Shown here: one piece after another, positions 31,154-39,281 of the stretch
How positions within the stretch are numbered: the first letter of the stretch is position 1
Layout: the number at the start of each line of letters is the position of its first letter
Origin: a virus
IMG/VR virus record: IMGVR_UViG_3300033153_013458
Coordinates: 1 to 41,098 of that record
Direction: 5' to 3' (one strand)
Length of the DNA stretch: 41,098 nt
Program-made: the position numbers and the translations under genes
The notes under the pieces: generated by a model
Told to the model about the DNA's origin: nothing
Databases searched by the model: none
Seen by the model: the letters and a program-made list of their open reading frames with translations, nothing else

Positions 31154-34100
31154 ATGCTTGATAAAGAGAGTAGACAAAAATTACGAGACCAACTACGAAG
31201 CACTATTGATAAAGCAAGTTCGAAAGTCATAACCGAAGTTCGTGCTGAACGTGGCGATTTTCGAATTGTCCTGTCGAACAAAAGTATCGATCACTTCTAT
31301 AAAGATGCAAATGTCGCACAAATCAAAACCGCAGAACTAGATGACGAATTAGTTGGATATATAGAAAAAAGTCCCGAAGATGTCGCTGCCCTCATGCTAG
31401 ATGAATTCATTGATAAATTTAATGTTCAATCATTCGAAAAAACTGCTGCCCACTCAACACAAAATGTGGAAACCTATCAACGAATTACAGAAAAACAAAT
31501 TGATAATCAGAAAGTTCCTCTTCATCCACGTGCCGAAGCTGGACAACCATATCGAAACATTACAGAAAAACAACTTCCACAACAAGATGAGCGTCATGGC
31601 ACCTATAACGTCACTACCGAAAAGCAACTAAAAGATGAAAGTAGCACGTTTAAAGGAGAGCCTTTGATCGCAGCAGAACGGCAAAAAGAAGATCGAACAG
31701 TCATTACTGAGGGACAGTTTGAAGACGAAACCCAACAAGGGTCTGTTAAACATGGTGAAATTGGTTCGGAATTTAGCGGAGATCAAACTCATATGATTAC
31801 AGATAAGCAAATTCAAGAACTATTATCACATCAGGGATGGGAACAAGCCAAAACAATTACAGAGGGGAAAGATCAACTCGGAAAGCAAACAGGAGAACTG
31901 TCCAGATTAACTGCGGAATCGGCAGAAAAAATGCTTAAAGAGGCAATGGAATCTCTAGGAAGAACAGTAGTTGCTCTTGGAGTCACTCCCGATGAAGTTT
32001 TTGATGTCGTGAAATCATTGACGTCTCATCAAAATAAAGAAGCGGCTTTGGCAAGTGTGATGCGATTTCCGCATGATGTTTCAGACATTATAACTGCCGT
32101 CAATCGAAAGAAATTTCATGGAAAAATTGCTTCTTTCGATGTGAGTCAAGAAAAATTGGCATCAGCCATTCTTCGACAGCTTTCCAACATTGAAGGGGAT
32201 TCGAGACATGTGGCTTCAGCAATGTTCTCAATTGCCAATTTGAATGATTCAAGCAAAATTTCAGAAGCTTCTGAGACAGCTTTGATTCAAAAAGAGACAT
32301 CATCTGAAACCAAAGTAGATCCAGATGATGCTAAATCTGTTTTCGCATCAATTTTGGCTGGAAAGAAAGACGAATTTAAACTCGAAGGCGATGCGTCAGA
32401 AGATGGAATGTATCAATATTCAGGAAGCTTGACTGAAGTGGATGAAAATCCAGAAAATCAAGAAAAATTTGCAGAAAAAGCATTTGATCATTGCAAGATA
32501 ATTGTTGCGAAACAGTCTCCTGATAAAATCAAAGAGGCTAATTTGGTTCCCGTGTCAGTAGATGTAGATCAAGAAAAAGGGACCTTTGATTTGATCATGA
32601 AAGACATCTCAGTGACTGACACGAAGACACTTGAAGCAAGATCGGAAAGACGAAAGAAACTTGCTAAAGAAGCCGTGAAGAAAGAAGCGCAAATGCCAGG
32701 TGGCACGATGCCGCCAGCGGGTGGTCCAGAAATGCAAAATCCAGCTCCGCCTCCAACTGGTGCCGATATGGGAGGTCCTCCAACCGAAAGCTTTGGGCAA
32801 GAACCACCTCTTGGTCCTCCAGGAGAAGCTGAAGCGCCAAGCGGAGAACCGAAACCCCCAGGATCAAGTTGCCCTGCATGCGGATCAGACGATGTAGACG
32901 TTGACGGAGGAGATTTCCGTTGTAATTCGTGTGGGGCAGACGGTGAAATAGAAGTTTTGTTGAGAATGAAAAATTGGCCTGGCACAATTGAGGAATCAGA
33001 AAGCAGAGAAGAAGAAGGAGAAGGAGATATTGAAGACGGATTTGAACTTGGTGGGTCTGAAGAAGATGCAGGTCTCGAAGGGGGTCTAGAAGGAGGCGAA
33101 CTTCCTCCAAACGTGCCCGTCGCTGCGTCAATTAGTCTCAAACCCAATACCTTGAATAAGTTGTCGTCTCAGAAAATAAAACTTGGAAGTGTGTGTCCAA
33201 ATTGTGGAAGTAATAATTGCGATCTTCTTGATCATGAAGGGATCTGTTATAGCTGTAACACTGAATATAATGTGACACTTCTTACCGAAAAAGGCAAACC
33301 TTATAAATTGGCTGCCAGATTTGAATGGGTTCCCGTTTCTCGAATAGAAACAGAAGAATGCGAAGGTTGCAATAGAATCAAATTGGCATTTAGAAAAGCC
33401 CTCAGTGACTATGGATTGAGTTTTAGCGAATTTCATGAGATGAGTTCGTGGAAAGACAAAGGAAATACCATTTTGAAGATGTCGAAAACAGGAGTTCTGG
33501 ACAGGGTTCTTAAAGCCTATAAAGAGGATCTTCCAATAGAAAAAGTAGCTTCTACTTTGCCGCTTCGTTGGAAAGAATATGAGGATGTCGATAAGTTTCC
33601 TAGTCAATCATGCCTAGAAAGACTTAATCGTCGTTTTGGAGAGAATGCATCTGCAATGTCTGGACCGTGTGAAGGCAAGAAATTGGCAGAATGTGTCTGT
33701 AATCAACTCAAGTCATTAGGAATCTATTCTGATGGCTTAGCCGCTAAAGTTGCCAATGTTCATATGTCAAATGATCCAGAAGAGCAGTTTCCGACAGAAG
33801 AGTGCATTGGAACGATGAAGCAAGAAGGATTTCGATTGAAAGAGGCAGGATTAGTTTGTGATTGCTTGAAGGCTGCATATGCCAGTCATGAAGACTTGTT
33901 GATTGAAGCCATCACTAACACCGAACTAGACAAAAAATCACAAATTTTTGAGGAAAAAGAAGAAGTTATCGAAGATGGCCCTGAAGATGTTACCGTCTTG
34001 AATGAGGAAGAAACCATTGACGAACCACTTGTCGAGACGGAAGAAGAAACGATCGATGAAACTCCTGATGTTACGATTGACGAAATAGAAGAAACCGAAA

Positions 34101-36172
34101 TTCCAGAAGTTTCTGAAATCACTGAGATTGGAGAAGTTCCAGAAGAAGAGGTCGACATCACTCTCACGCTTTCTAAAGACACTGCAGAGGAAATTTATGA
34201 TGCTATTAATGAGGTCATCAGCACTGACATCGGAGCAGAAGCTGAGCCTCTTGGTGTCGAAGAAGTGACTGAAGAAGTGGTAGATGTTGGTGCTCCAGAA
34301 GAAGAAACAGGGGAAACCATAGAAGAGGAATTAGCAGAAACTCCTGGAGAGGTTTTGGAAGAGGAAGAAATTCCTGGTGAACTTGAAAACGCTGAAGAAA
34401 TTAGCACTGGCGGTGAACTAGCTAAAGAAGGAGATGAAGACAAGGAATGTGCTAAACCTTTAGCAAAGAAAGAGCCAGTTGAGTGCAAAGAGCCAGTTGA
34501 ACGCAAAGAACCAGAGAAAGAAAAGAAACCAGAGGAAAAGGAAGAAGGAAAAGAATGTGTAGCTCCCGTGACGGCTTCCAAAGAAGAGAAGGATGACGAA
34601 AAAGACGAAAAAGAAACTGATGATAAAGAAAAGAAAGACGGAAAAGACAAGAAAGACGGAAAAGACAAAAAAGAAGAAGGTTCTAGTGCCGATGAATATG
34701 CGAGTCGGATCTTAGGAAAAGAAAAGATGAACGAAGTGATGAAAGAAGTTCCTGATGATCTTAAAGGCGATGTCATGCGAGCTTTGAAAGAAAAGAAAAA
34801 AGCTTCAACAGAAGATCTTTTGTATAAAATGAAAACTGGCACGATCACGAAAGAAAGCCAAGGAGTATCAAATATGATTGACAGCCTTATTAAGGCTGCT
34901 CAAGAAGAACCAGAAAAATTTAAATACATGGCTGAAAAGCCAGTCAAAACAATTGAACGACCAGCTCAAGATTCGGTCGATTTCAAATATCAGAATAAAG
35001 GAAAAATAGGACACGAAGACAAATTTGATGCTGCAAATCCAGATGTGCCCAGAAAGAAACAATTGTTAGGCACAGAAGGAAAAGATATGGGAGTCAGTGA
35101 CACTGGCGATATGCCGACGATTCCAGCTGGGTCTGCAGCAATGAAGGGCGAACAACATTATCGTCCTGAAAAACAGAAAGAAGTTGATCCTAATCAAGGA
35201 GGAGAATCAACGACTGCATCAAATGAAAAAACAGTGAAAACGGCTGAAACAAATAAAGAAACCAAAACAGCAAAAAAGAAAAGTAAAAAATCAAAAAGCG
35301 AGAAACAAATGAAGTCAGCAAATGATAAACCAACTAAATTTAAAGTAGAAAGTTCACATAAGATTTTTAAAGGACTTAAAGCTTTAATCGCTTCAGGAAA
35401 AAAATCAGTCAAACTAAGTGATGGAACTGAATATGACATCACAAAAACAAAAGATAAAAAATCATTTGTCTTGACTGCTCAAGAAAAACAATTAGTCCAT
35501 ATAAGGACTAATGAAAACGATCCCGATATCAACCAAACCAGTGGACCTGGTAAAGGAAAAGTCAAATCCGATAAACCACACAGCTTAGCTGTTAATGAAC
35601 CAGCACCGTCAGAAGGAATGTCAAGTCCTGATGTGCCAGAAGCTCCAAATTCTGGCCAACTCACGAGAGAAGAAACAGTGACTAACAAACTGGAAATGCC
35701 AGAAATTCCTGCTGGTGGTGGACAAGATCCAATCTACGATCAAAACGAAAAGAACACACCAGAGAAACAGGAAGAAGTGTTGGGAATAGATCCTCCACTA
35801 ACGGCAGGAGGAAAAGTAGATATTAAGAAAGAAGCCACGCGAGTAGCAGGAGAGATGCTGAAGAAAGGAAAGATTAACGCAGATCAATTGAACGACCAAA
35901 TTACATACCTGTCTCAACTGACTATGCCGCTTTTGAAACAATATGAAGAAGATATTCTTAAAACCGCTGATGCAACAAAAGAAGCAGGACTAGAAAAGAA
36001 AGCAAATGCAGATGCCGTTGAAACGGCGTTGGTGATTCCAGCGTCGACGAAAGTAGATGAAAACGAAGGGTCGCTAATCGGTTCGTTGCAATCAATGATG
36101 ACTCTGAATAAACGAAATGAGGAACATCGGAAATTGCTAGACGAAAAAGGTGATTCAAGCGTTTTCAGATGA
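31154..36172 (+). CDS. Giant scaffold/prohead-core-like protein
   Basis: This 1672-residue protein is encoded between the prohead protease and the capsid genes, the usual place of a scaffold or core protein. Residues about 105-245 carry six copies of an ITEKQ(L/I)-type repeat. Two zinc ribbons follow: CPACGSDD with CNSCGADG (around residues 575-600) and CPNCGSNN with CYSCNTEY (around 680-705). Further on is a Cys-containing region (CEGCNRIK, CDCLKAAY), an acidic stretch rich in Glu/Thr/Ile/Val, then a Lys/Asp/Glu stretch (KKDGKDKKDGKDKK), and a C-terminal region with KGLKALIASGKKSVKLSDG. Long low-complexity segments suit a protein that fills the prohead and is degraded. The assignment rests on context and composition, not a domain match. 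Confidence 0.75.
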   Translation: MLDKESRQKLRDQLRSTIDKASSKVITEVRAERGDFRIVLSNKSIDHFYKDANVAQIKTAELDDELVGYIEKSPEDVAALMLDEFIDKFNVQSFEKTAAHSTQNVETYQRITEKQIDNQKVPLHPRAEAGQPYRNITEKQLPQQDERHGTYNVTTEKQLKDESSTFKGEPLIAAERQKEDRTVITEGQFEDETQQGSVKHGEIGSEFSGDQTHMITDKQIQELLSHQGWEQAKTITEGKDQLGKQTGELSRLTAESAEKMLKEAMESLGRTVVALGVTPDEVFDVVKSLTSHQNKEAALASVMRFPHDVSDIITAVNRKKFHGKIASFDVSQEKLASAILRQLSNIEGDSRHVASAMFSIANLNDSSKISEASETALIQKETSSETKVDPDDAKSVFASILAGKKDEFKLEGDASEDGMYQYSGSLTEVDENPENQEKFAEKAFDHCKIIVAKQSPDKIKEANLVPVSVDVDQEKGTFDLIMKDISVTDTKTLEARSERRKKLAKEAVKKEAQMPGGTMPPAGGPEMQNPAPPPTGADMGGPPTESFGQEPPLGPPGEAEAPSGEPKPPGSSCPACGSDDVDVDGGDFRCNSCGADGEIEVLLRMKNWPGTIEESESREEEGEGDIEDGFELGGSEEDAGLEGGLEGGELPPNVPVAASISLKPNTLNKLSSQKIKLGSVCPNCGSNNCDLLDHEGICYSCNTEYNVTLLTEKGKPYKLAARFEWVPVSRIETEECEGCNRIKLAFRKALSDYGLSFSEFHEMSSWKDKGNTILKMSKTGVLDRVLKAYKEDLPIEKVASTLPLRWKEYEDVDKFPSQSCLERLNRRFGENASAMSGPCEGKKLAECVCNQLKSLGIYSDGLAAKVANVHMSNDPEEQFPTEECIGTMKQEGFRLKEAGLVCDCLKAAYASHEDLLIEAITNTELDKKSQIFEEKEEVIEDGPEDVTVLNEEETIDEPLVETEEETIDETPDVTIDEIEETEIPEVSEITEIGEVPEEEVDITLTLSKDTAEEIYDAINEVISTDIGAEAEPLGVEEVTEEVVDVGAPEEETGETIEEELAETPGEVLEEEEIPGELENAEEISTGGELAKEGDEDKECAKPLAKKEPVECKEPVERKEPEKEKKPEEKEEGKECVAPVTASKEEKDDEKDEKETDDKEKKDGKDKKDGKDKKEEGSSADEYASRILGKEKMNEVMKEVPDDLKGDVMRALKEKKKASTEDLLYKMKTGTITKESQGVSNMIDSLIKAAQEEPEKFKYMAEKPVKTIERPAQDSVDFKYQNKGKIGHEDKFDAANPDVPRKKQLLGTEGKDMGVSDTGDMPTIPAGSAAMKGEQHYRPEKQKEVDPNQGGESTTASNEKTVKTAETNKETKTAKKKSKKSKSEKQMKSANDKPTKFKVESSHKIFKGLKALIASGKKSVKLSDGTEYDITKTKDKKSFVLTAQEKQLVHIRTNENDPDINQTSGPGKGKVKSDKPHSLAVNEPAPSEGMSSPDVPEAPNSGQLTREETVTNKLEMPEIPAGGGQDPIYDQNEKNTPEKQEEVLGIDPPLTAGGKVDIKKEATRVAGEMLKKGKINADQLNDQITYLSQLTMPLLKQYEEDILKTADATKEAGLEKKANADAVETALVIPASTKVDENEGSLIGSLQSMMTLNKRNEEHRKLLDEKGDSSVFR
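31475..31880 (+). repeat. Six ITEKQ-type repeats in the scaffold-like protein
   Basis: The protein motifs are RITEKQIDNQ, NITEKQLPQQ, VTTEKQLKDE, VITEGQFEDE, MITDKQIQEL and TITEGKDQL, spaced roughly 20-30 residues apart. The DNA of each copy has diverged, so these are old protein repeats rather than recent DNA duplications. They may be docking sites for a partner such as a head protein or the protease. Confidence 0.75.
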
Positions 36173-36212
36173 AATGTTTTGTTAACCCGGATTAATAAGG
36201 AGGTCATGCGAA

Positions 36213-36797
36213 ATGGCTCTTAAGGAAATTTATCATACGGTTGCATCAGTGCTTCCTATCGATGCCGATGCAGGGACTATTCCTGCAGGATTGCTCGTGA
36301 CTTTGGATGCAAACTTCCTGGTCTCGTTGCCAAATGCTGCTGCCGATATGTGCGTTGGAGTCGCAGGAGACACGAAAAGACAGGCTCCTGGACAGAACAA
36401 TCCAGAAAGTGCGAATGTCGTTATGGGGTCTTATCAAACTACTACTTCTGGGGCAACTCGATGGACCCAGAACAGAGTAGCTGATAACTATAACGAAGTT
36501 CTCGCCAGTTCCGAAATGACGGTCTATCACGGAGCAGGCGAATTCTGGACTGACCAATATGCCAGCGAAAGTACCACAGGTGGAGCGTTGACTTGGACGG
36601 GTGCGGCTCCGTTGTATAACACGTTCGGCACGAATGCGAATGTGACTGCTGGTTCTTGGACTACTGAAAACACTGGCTCATATATCAGCGGATGTTTGCT
36701 TGGCGAACCTCAGGCACTTCCCTCAGGTGTTCCAGGCACTGATGTTCAAGGCTCAATTTCTTATGGAAACTACATCCACTTGAGATTGTGGCACTAA
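36213..36797 (+). CDS. Head decoration-like protein
   Basis: This 194-residue protein has a strong ribosome binding site (AAGGAGGT) before ATG 36213 and lies directly upstream of the capsid gene. It is rich in Gly, Ala, Thr and Ser with regular short strands (AGLLVTLDANFLVSLPNAA, CVGVAGDTKRQ, SEMTVYHGAGEFWTDQYAS, YGNYIHLRLWH). This is typical of phage head decoration or stabilisation proteins. Codons and base composition look more GC-rich than in most neighbours, as in the capsid exons, fitting high expression. No specific family is certain. Confidence 0.65.
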   Translation: MALKEIYHTVASVLPIDADAGTIPAGLLVTLDANFLVSLPNAAADMCVGVAGDTKRQAPGQNNPESANVVMGSYQTTTSGATRWTQNRVADNYNEVLASSEMTVYHGAGEFWTDQYASESTTGGALTWTGAAPLYNTFGTNANVTAGSWTTENTGSYISGCLLGEPQALPSGVPGTDVQGSISYGNYIHLRLWH

Positions 36798-36804
36798 GAT
36801 TGAA

Positions 36805-36836
36805 GTGAATGATATGCTCGGATAGCTCTCATTCAC
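36805..36836 (+). promoter_or_regulatory. Hairpin between decoration and capsid genes
   Basis: GTGAATGA (36805-36812) pairs perfectly with TCATTCAC (36829-36836), and an inner GCT/AGC stem encloses CGGAT. No T-tract follows, so it is not a standard terminator. It could protect or process the abundant mRNA. The rest of 36798-36900 is AT-rich, with AAGGAG before ATG 36901. Confidence 0.5.
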
Positions 36837-36900
36837 AATGTAAGGAAAAAAAACTGTTAATATGATTTTAACAATCTCTTAACAATTCAAGGAGTAAGAA

Positions 36901-37062
36901 ATGTTTGATAAGAATAGTTTGACTAACGAACAGAAAGAGGCTGTCATCGCACAGGCTCTGAACACCGATGAAGGTCGAACTGCACTCGCACAGGCCATGG
37001 TAGAACCAATTAGACGTTCGCTTGAGTATCAGGCTGTTGGACGTAAGTTGCTCTTGGTGGAT
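36901..37062 (+). CDS. Major capsid protein, 5' exon (residues 1-54)
   Basis: ATG 36901 has AAGGAG upstream. The exon reads MFDKNSLTNEQKEAVIAQAL to EYQAVGRKLLLVD and, without splicing, would stop at TGA 37063-37065. It is highly expressed-type sequence, more GC-rich than the intron that follows. The last six codons pair with the intron's internal guide (see intron). Joined to the 3' exon it gives KLLLVD-ELPQGALARYERD in one frame, a 289-residue capsid protein. Confidence 0.88.
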
Positions 37063-38162
37063 TGACCTAAAAAGCTTGTCCACCTAGAGTTGTGAAACTC
37101 TATAAAAAAATCGTGCTCATAACGGAGAACCCTAAGTTGTATAAAAAAATGAAAATTGAAACAAAAGAGAATAAAACGCATATACAATATGGTAACTCCG
37201 TGGGAAGTTTAAGGAAAATTCTAATAGGATTGCAATGAGTAAGAAAACGCGAATAATAAAAGAAGAATTAACAAAACTCTATGTAGAACAGGATAAAACT
37301 ACTTATGAAATTGCTTCTATTTATAGTTGTGATAGAAGAACAATTTCGCGTTATCTTAAGCAATATGGAATAACCATAAAAAGACACAAACGAGCCTATT
37401 CGTTTTATTATGAACAAAAATTAAATGACATTCAAAAAGATTTAATTCTAGGGAGTTTGATAGGTGATGGATGCATTTCCAAACATCACGATGGAGTTAA
37501 TTCTTGCAGATTTTTAGAACAACATTCCATAAGACAATTGGAATACCTGAAATGGAAAAAAGAGATATTAAACAATTTCGTTTCCTCTGATATTAAAATA
37601 ATTGATAACTCAAAAAACAATAGTTATGGAAACGAATTAAGTTGTAATTTTATCACTGTTCTTCATAAAGAATTTGTAAAATTTTATGAAATGTTTTACA
37701 AAAACAAAGTGAAGAGGATCCCTTATTTTCAATTGTCACCTATTAGTTTAGCGGTATGGTATTTTGATGATGGAAGCATAAGCAAATTGGGGCAAAAGGG
37801 CAATTACTATAGTGCTAGATTTCATACAGAATCTTATGATGACGAAAGTATAGCTAATTTACAAAAAATGCTTAAAGATATGGATATTTCGTCTAACACT
37901 ATTAATGTGAAAAAGAAATATAAAATTATCTCTCTTCCACATATAGAAACTAACAAATTGATGAATATTATTGCTCAATATGCAAACTCAATACCATGCA
38001 TGGCTTATAAAATAAAGTTTTCCGATAACCCCGTAGAGACTCAGGCTTTTATGTCTGGAGTGCCAATTCTGAAATGTTTTGGTGCTAACACGCACGACTC
38101 TCTGTTTTCATTCAGAGATGATGGTATAGTCCGTGGCTCCCGAAAGGGATGACCATTTCTCG
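37063..38162 (+). ncRNA. Group I intron in the major capsid protein gene
   Basis: The intron is 1100 bases. P1: exon GGTGGAT (37056-37062) pairs with GTCCACC (37078-37084), with the required U-G wobble at the 5' splice site. P10: AGCTT (37073-37077) pairs with the first exon bases GAGCT (38163-38167). P2: AGAGTT/AACTCT (37086-37101) with a GTGA tetraloop. CGGAG (37123-37127) pairs with CTCCG (37196-37200). P7: CACGACT (38093-38099) with AGTCCGTG (38128-38135) and a bulged C. P8: CTCTG/CAGAG (38100-38117). ATGGTATAGTCC matches the conserved P7 3' segment. The last base is G (38162). It is self-splicing by family knowledge and carries a LAGLIDADG gene in its middle. Confidence 0.9.
37235..38152 (+). 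CDS. LAGLIDADG homing endonuclease encoded in the group I intron
   Basis: The protein has 305 residues. Residues about 10-50 form a helix-turn-helix (TTYEIASIYSCDRRTISRYL). The two LAGLIDADG helices are LILGSLIGDGC (acid Asp78) and SLAVWYFDDGS (Asp178/179), so a single chain can form the full active site. Such enzymes cut the intronless allele at the insertion site and spread the intron; some also help splicing. The gene runs into the intron's 3' core and stops at TGA 38150-38152, ten bases before the 3' splice site, so core RNA and coding sequence overlap. AAGGAAAA lies upstream of the ATG. Confidence 0.9.
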   Translation: MSKKTRIIKEELTKLYVEQDKTTYEIASIYSCDRRTISRYLKQYGITIKRHKRAYSFYYEQKLNDIQKDLILGSLIGDGCISKHHDGVNSCRFLEQHSIRQLEYLKWKKEILNNFVSSDIKIIDNSKNNSYGNELSCNFITVLHKEFVKFYEMFYKNKVKRIPYFQLSPISLAVWYFDDGSISKLGQKGNYYSARFHTESYDDESIANLQKMLKDMDISSNTINVKKKYKIISLPHIETNKLMNIIAQYANSIPCMAYKIKFSDNPVETQAFMSGVPILKCFGANTHDSLFSFRDDGIVRGSRKG

Positions 38163-38870
38163 GAGCTGCCACAAGGCGCTTTAGCCAGGTACGAAAGAGA
38201 CGTTGCTGCGATTGCTCATGTCATCTCACGTCGAGGTGCCGTGCCTGATCAGATTCAGGAAGGCGAAGAAATTTTGGTTCCCACTTTCGAGATTGCTGCG
38301 AATCCCACAGTTCGTTTGTCTGAAATCAAAGCTCGTAGGTTCTATATCGTAGACAGAGCCCAGATTAAGGCAAAAGAGGCGATCCAGAAAGAGGAAGACA
38401 CCAACATTTTCAATGCTTTGCTTGCGGCTGTCAATAACAGAGCAACGCAAATCGTAACGAACGTTGGTACACTATCGCCTGCTTCCTTGAATACGGCTTT
38501 CCGTTTTGTTGAAGAGCATGACTTGGTTGCCACAAAAGTGGTATGCCATGCTCAGCAGTATGCGGCAATTCGTACTTTCGGAAAAGACTTCTATGATGAG
38601 GCAACGACAAGAGAAATCTTGACGTCTGGCCTCTTCGGGCACCTCTGGACCGCAGACATACACGTCTCATCTAGAATGCCAACTGACGAAGTCTTGATAT
38701 GTGCATCGCCCGACACTGTCGGTGCTTTCCCGATTCGTCAAGACATAACAGTATTGCCAGCGGATGATCCTAAGAAACTCCGCTTGGGCTGGGTTATTTA
38801 TGAGGAAATCGGAATAGTTGTCGTCAATGATTATGCTGTTAGTAAAATTGAAATCACTACTGGAACATAA
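38163..38870 (+). CDS. Major capsid protein, 3' exon (residues 55-289)
   Basis: This exon begins ELPQGALARYERDVAAIAHVI directly after the intron's terminal G. It continues with GAVPDQIQEGEEILVPTFEIAANPTVRLSEIKARRF, a helical ED..IFNALLAAV segment and a C-terminal beta-rich region (EILTSGLFGHLWTADIHVS, VLICASPDTVGAFPIRQDI, GWVIYEEIGIVVVNDYAVSKI). This is the order of an HK97-fold capsid protein: N-arm, E-loop, spine helix, P and A domains. At 289 residues it is of ordinary size. An apparent ATG at 38133 lies inside the intron and is not the start. A strong terminator follows at 38907. Confidence 0.88.
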   Translation, partial: ELPQGALARYERDVAAIAHVISRRGAVPDQIQEGEEILVPTFEIAANPTVRLSEIKARRFYIVDRAQIKAKEAIQKEEDTNIFNALLAAVNNRATQIVTNVGTLSPASLNTAFRFVEEHDLVATKVVCHAQQYAAIRTFGKDFYDEATTREILTSGLFGHLWTADIHVSSRMPTDEVLICASPDTVGAFPIRQDITVLPADDPKKLRLGWVIYEEIGIVVVNDYAVSKIEITTGT

Positions 38871-38906
38871 TCCAGTAATTGACTAAAAAAACCAGTGTTT
38901 TCTAAC

Positions 38907-38940
38907 AAAAAAGAGCATTCCATTCGGGGTGCTCTTTTTT
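38907..38940 (+). terminator. Rho-independent terminator after the capsid gene
   Basis: AAAAAAGAGCATTCC pairs with GGGGTGCTCTTTTTT around loop ATTC, with two G-T pairs near the loop, and ends in T6. It closes the head-gene transcript. Confidence 0.9.
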
Positions 38941-38942
38941 CA

Positions 38943-39073
38943 TGTATATACAAAGCGTTGATTTTGACATTCAACTTTTTGTGTTTTGTATATATATTTA
39001 GAACTATCAAAATTCATTCTATATATACATGAGACACTTTTTTTCTAGTCTCGAATCAAAGATGTATATACAT
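38943..39073 (+). repeat. Array of TATATA palindromes between capsid gene and IS607 element
   Basis: Four related sites occur: TGTATATACA (38943-38952, perfect palindrome), TGTATATATA (38987-38996), ATATATACAT (39021-39030) and ATGTATATACAT (39062-39073, perfect palindrome). Sites 3 and 4 are each near an ACTAT...TTC box. Spacings of about 44, 33 and 42 bases are near whole helical turns. They could be operators or simply AT-rich promoter DNA. The remaining stretch to 39281 holds no gene; it has a CTTATTT/AAATAAG hairpin at 39150-39166. Confidence 0.45.
38964..38992 (+). promoter_or_regulatory. Sigma-70-type promoter
   Basis: TTGACA (38964-38969), 17 bases, then TGTATA (38987-38992), which lies inside the second TATATA palindrome. 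The -35 is a perfect match. It points toward the IS607 genes or an early transcript, just after the capsid terminator. Confidence 0.55.
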
Positions 39074-39270
39074 TTAAAACTATTATAGTTCTTATCTATA
39101 CGAGATGTTTTTTTGTTTGGTTCCATAATGATAATTGATAAATATTTTACTTATTTATAAAATAAGCAGGACAACAGGGACTTTTTATTGTATGGTTAAC
39201 AGCTAATTCAAACAAGAATTTTTTTGAAAATTTCTTGAATTTTAAGAAGAAATTCTCGAACAGTTTCTTG

Positions 39271-39276
39271 TATAAT
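39271..39276 (+). promoter_or_regulatory. TATAAT -10 element for tnpA (leaderless-type)
   Basis: TATAAT preceded by TTG (extended -10 style), five bases (AAAAC), then ATG 39282. No ribosome binding site fits before the ATG. It has the same geometry as at 250 and 28962. Confidence 0.5.
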
Positions 39277-39281
39277 AAAAC

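Noticed and set aside
32569-33147. Antisense frame of 192 residues rich in Ser/Pro/Gly
   Set aside because: It is a shadow of the Gly/Pro-rich and zinc-ribbon part of the scaffold-like protein; the composition is typical of reversed low-complexity coding sequence.
34195-34848. Long antisense open frame (217 residues) rich in Ser
   Set aside because: It mirrors the acidic Glu/Lys low-complexity part of the scaffold-like gene; GAA/GAG/AAA codons read backwards give long Ser/Phe/Leu frames. No ribosome binding site or domain.
37235-38152. The intron ORF as a host-phage regulator because of its helix-turn-helix
   Set aside because: Two LAGLIDADG helices with acidic residues and location within a group I intron make it a homing endonuclease; the helix-turn-helix is a DNA-recognition part.
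38133-38870. Stand-alone 245-residue capsid gene starting at ATG 38133
   Set aside because: The ATG lies within the P7/P8 to 3' splice region of the group I intron and overlaps the endonuclease gene; exon pairing shows the true coding sequence begins at 36901.
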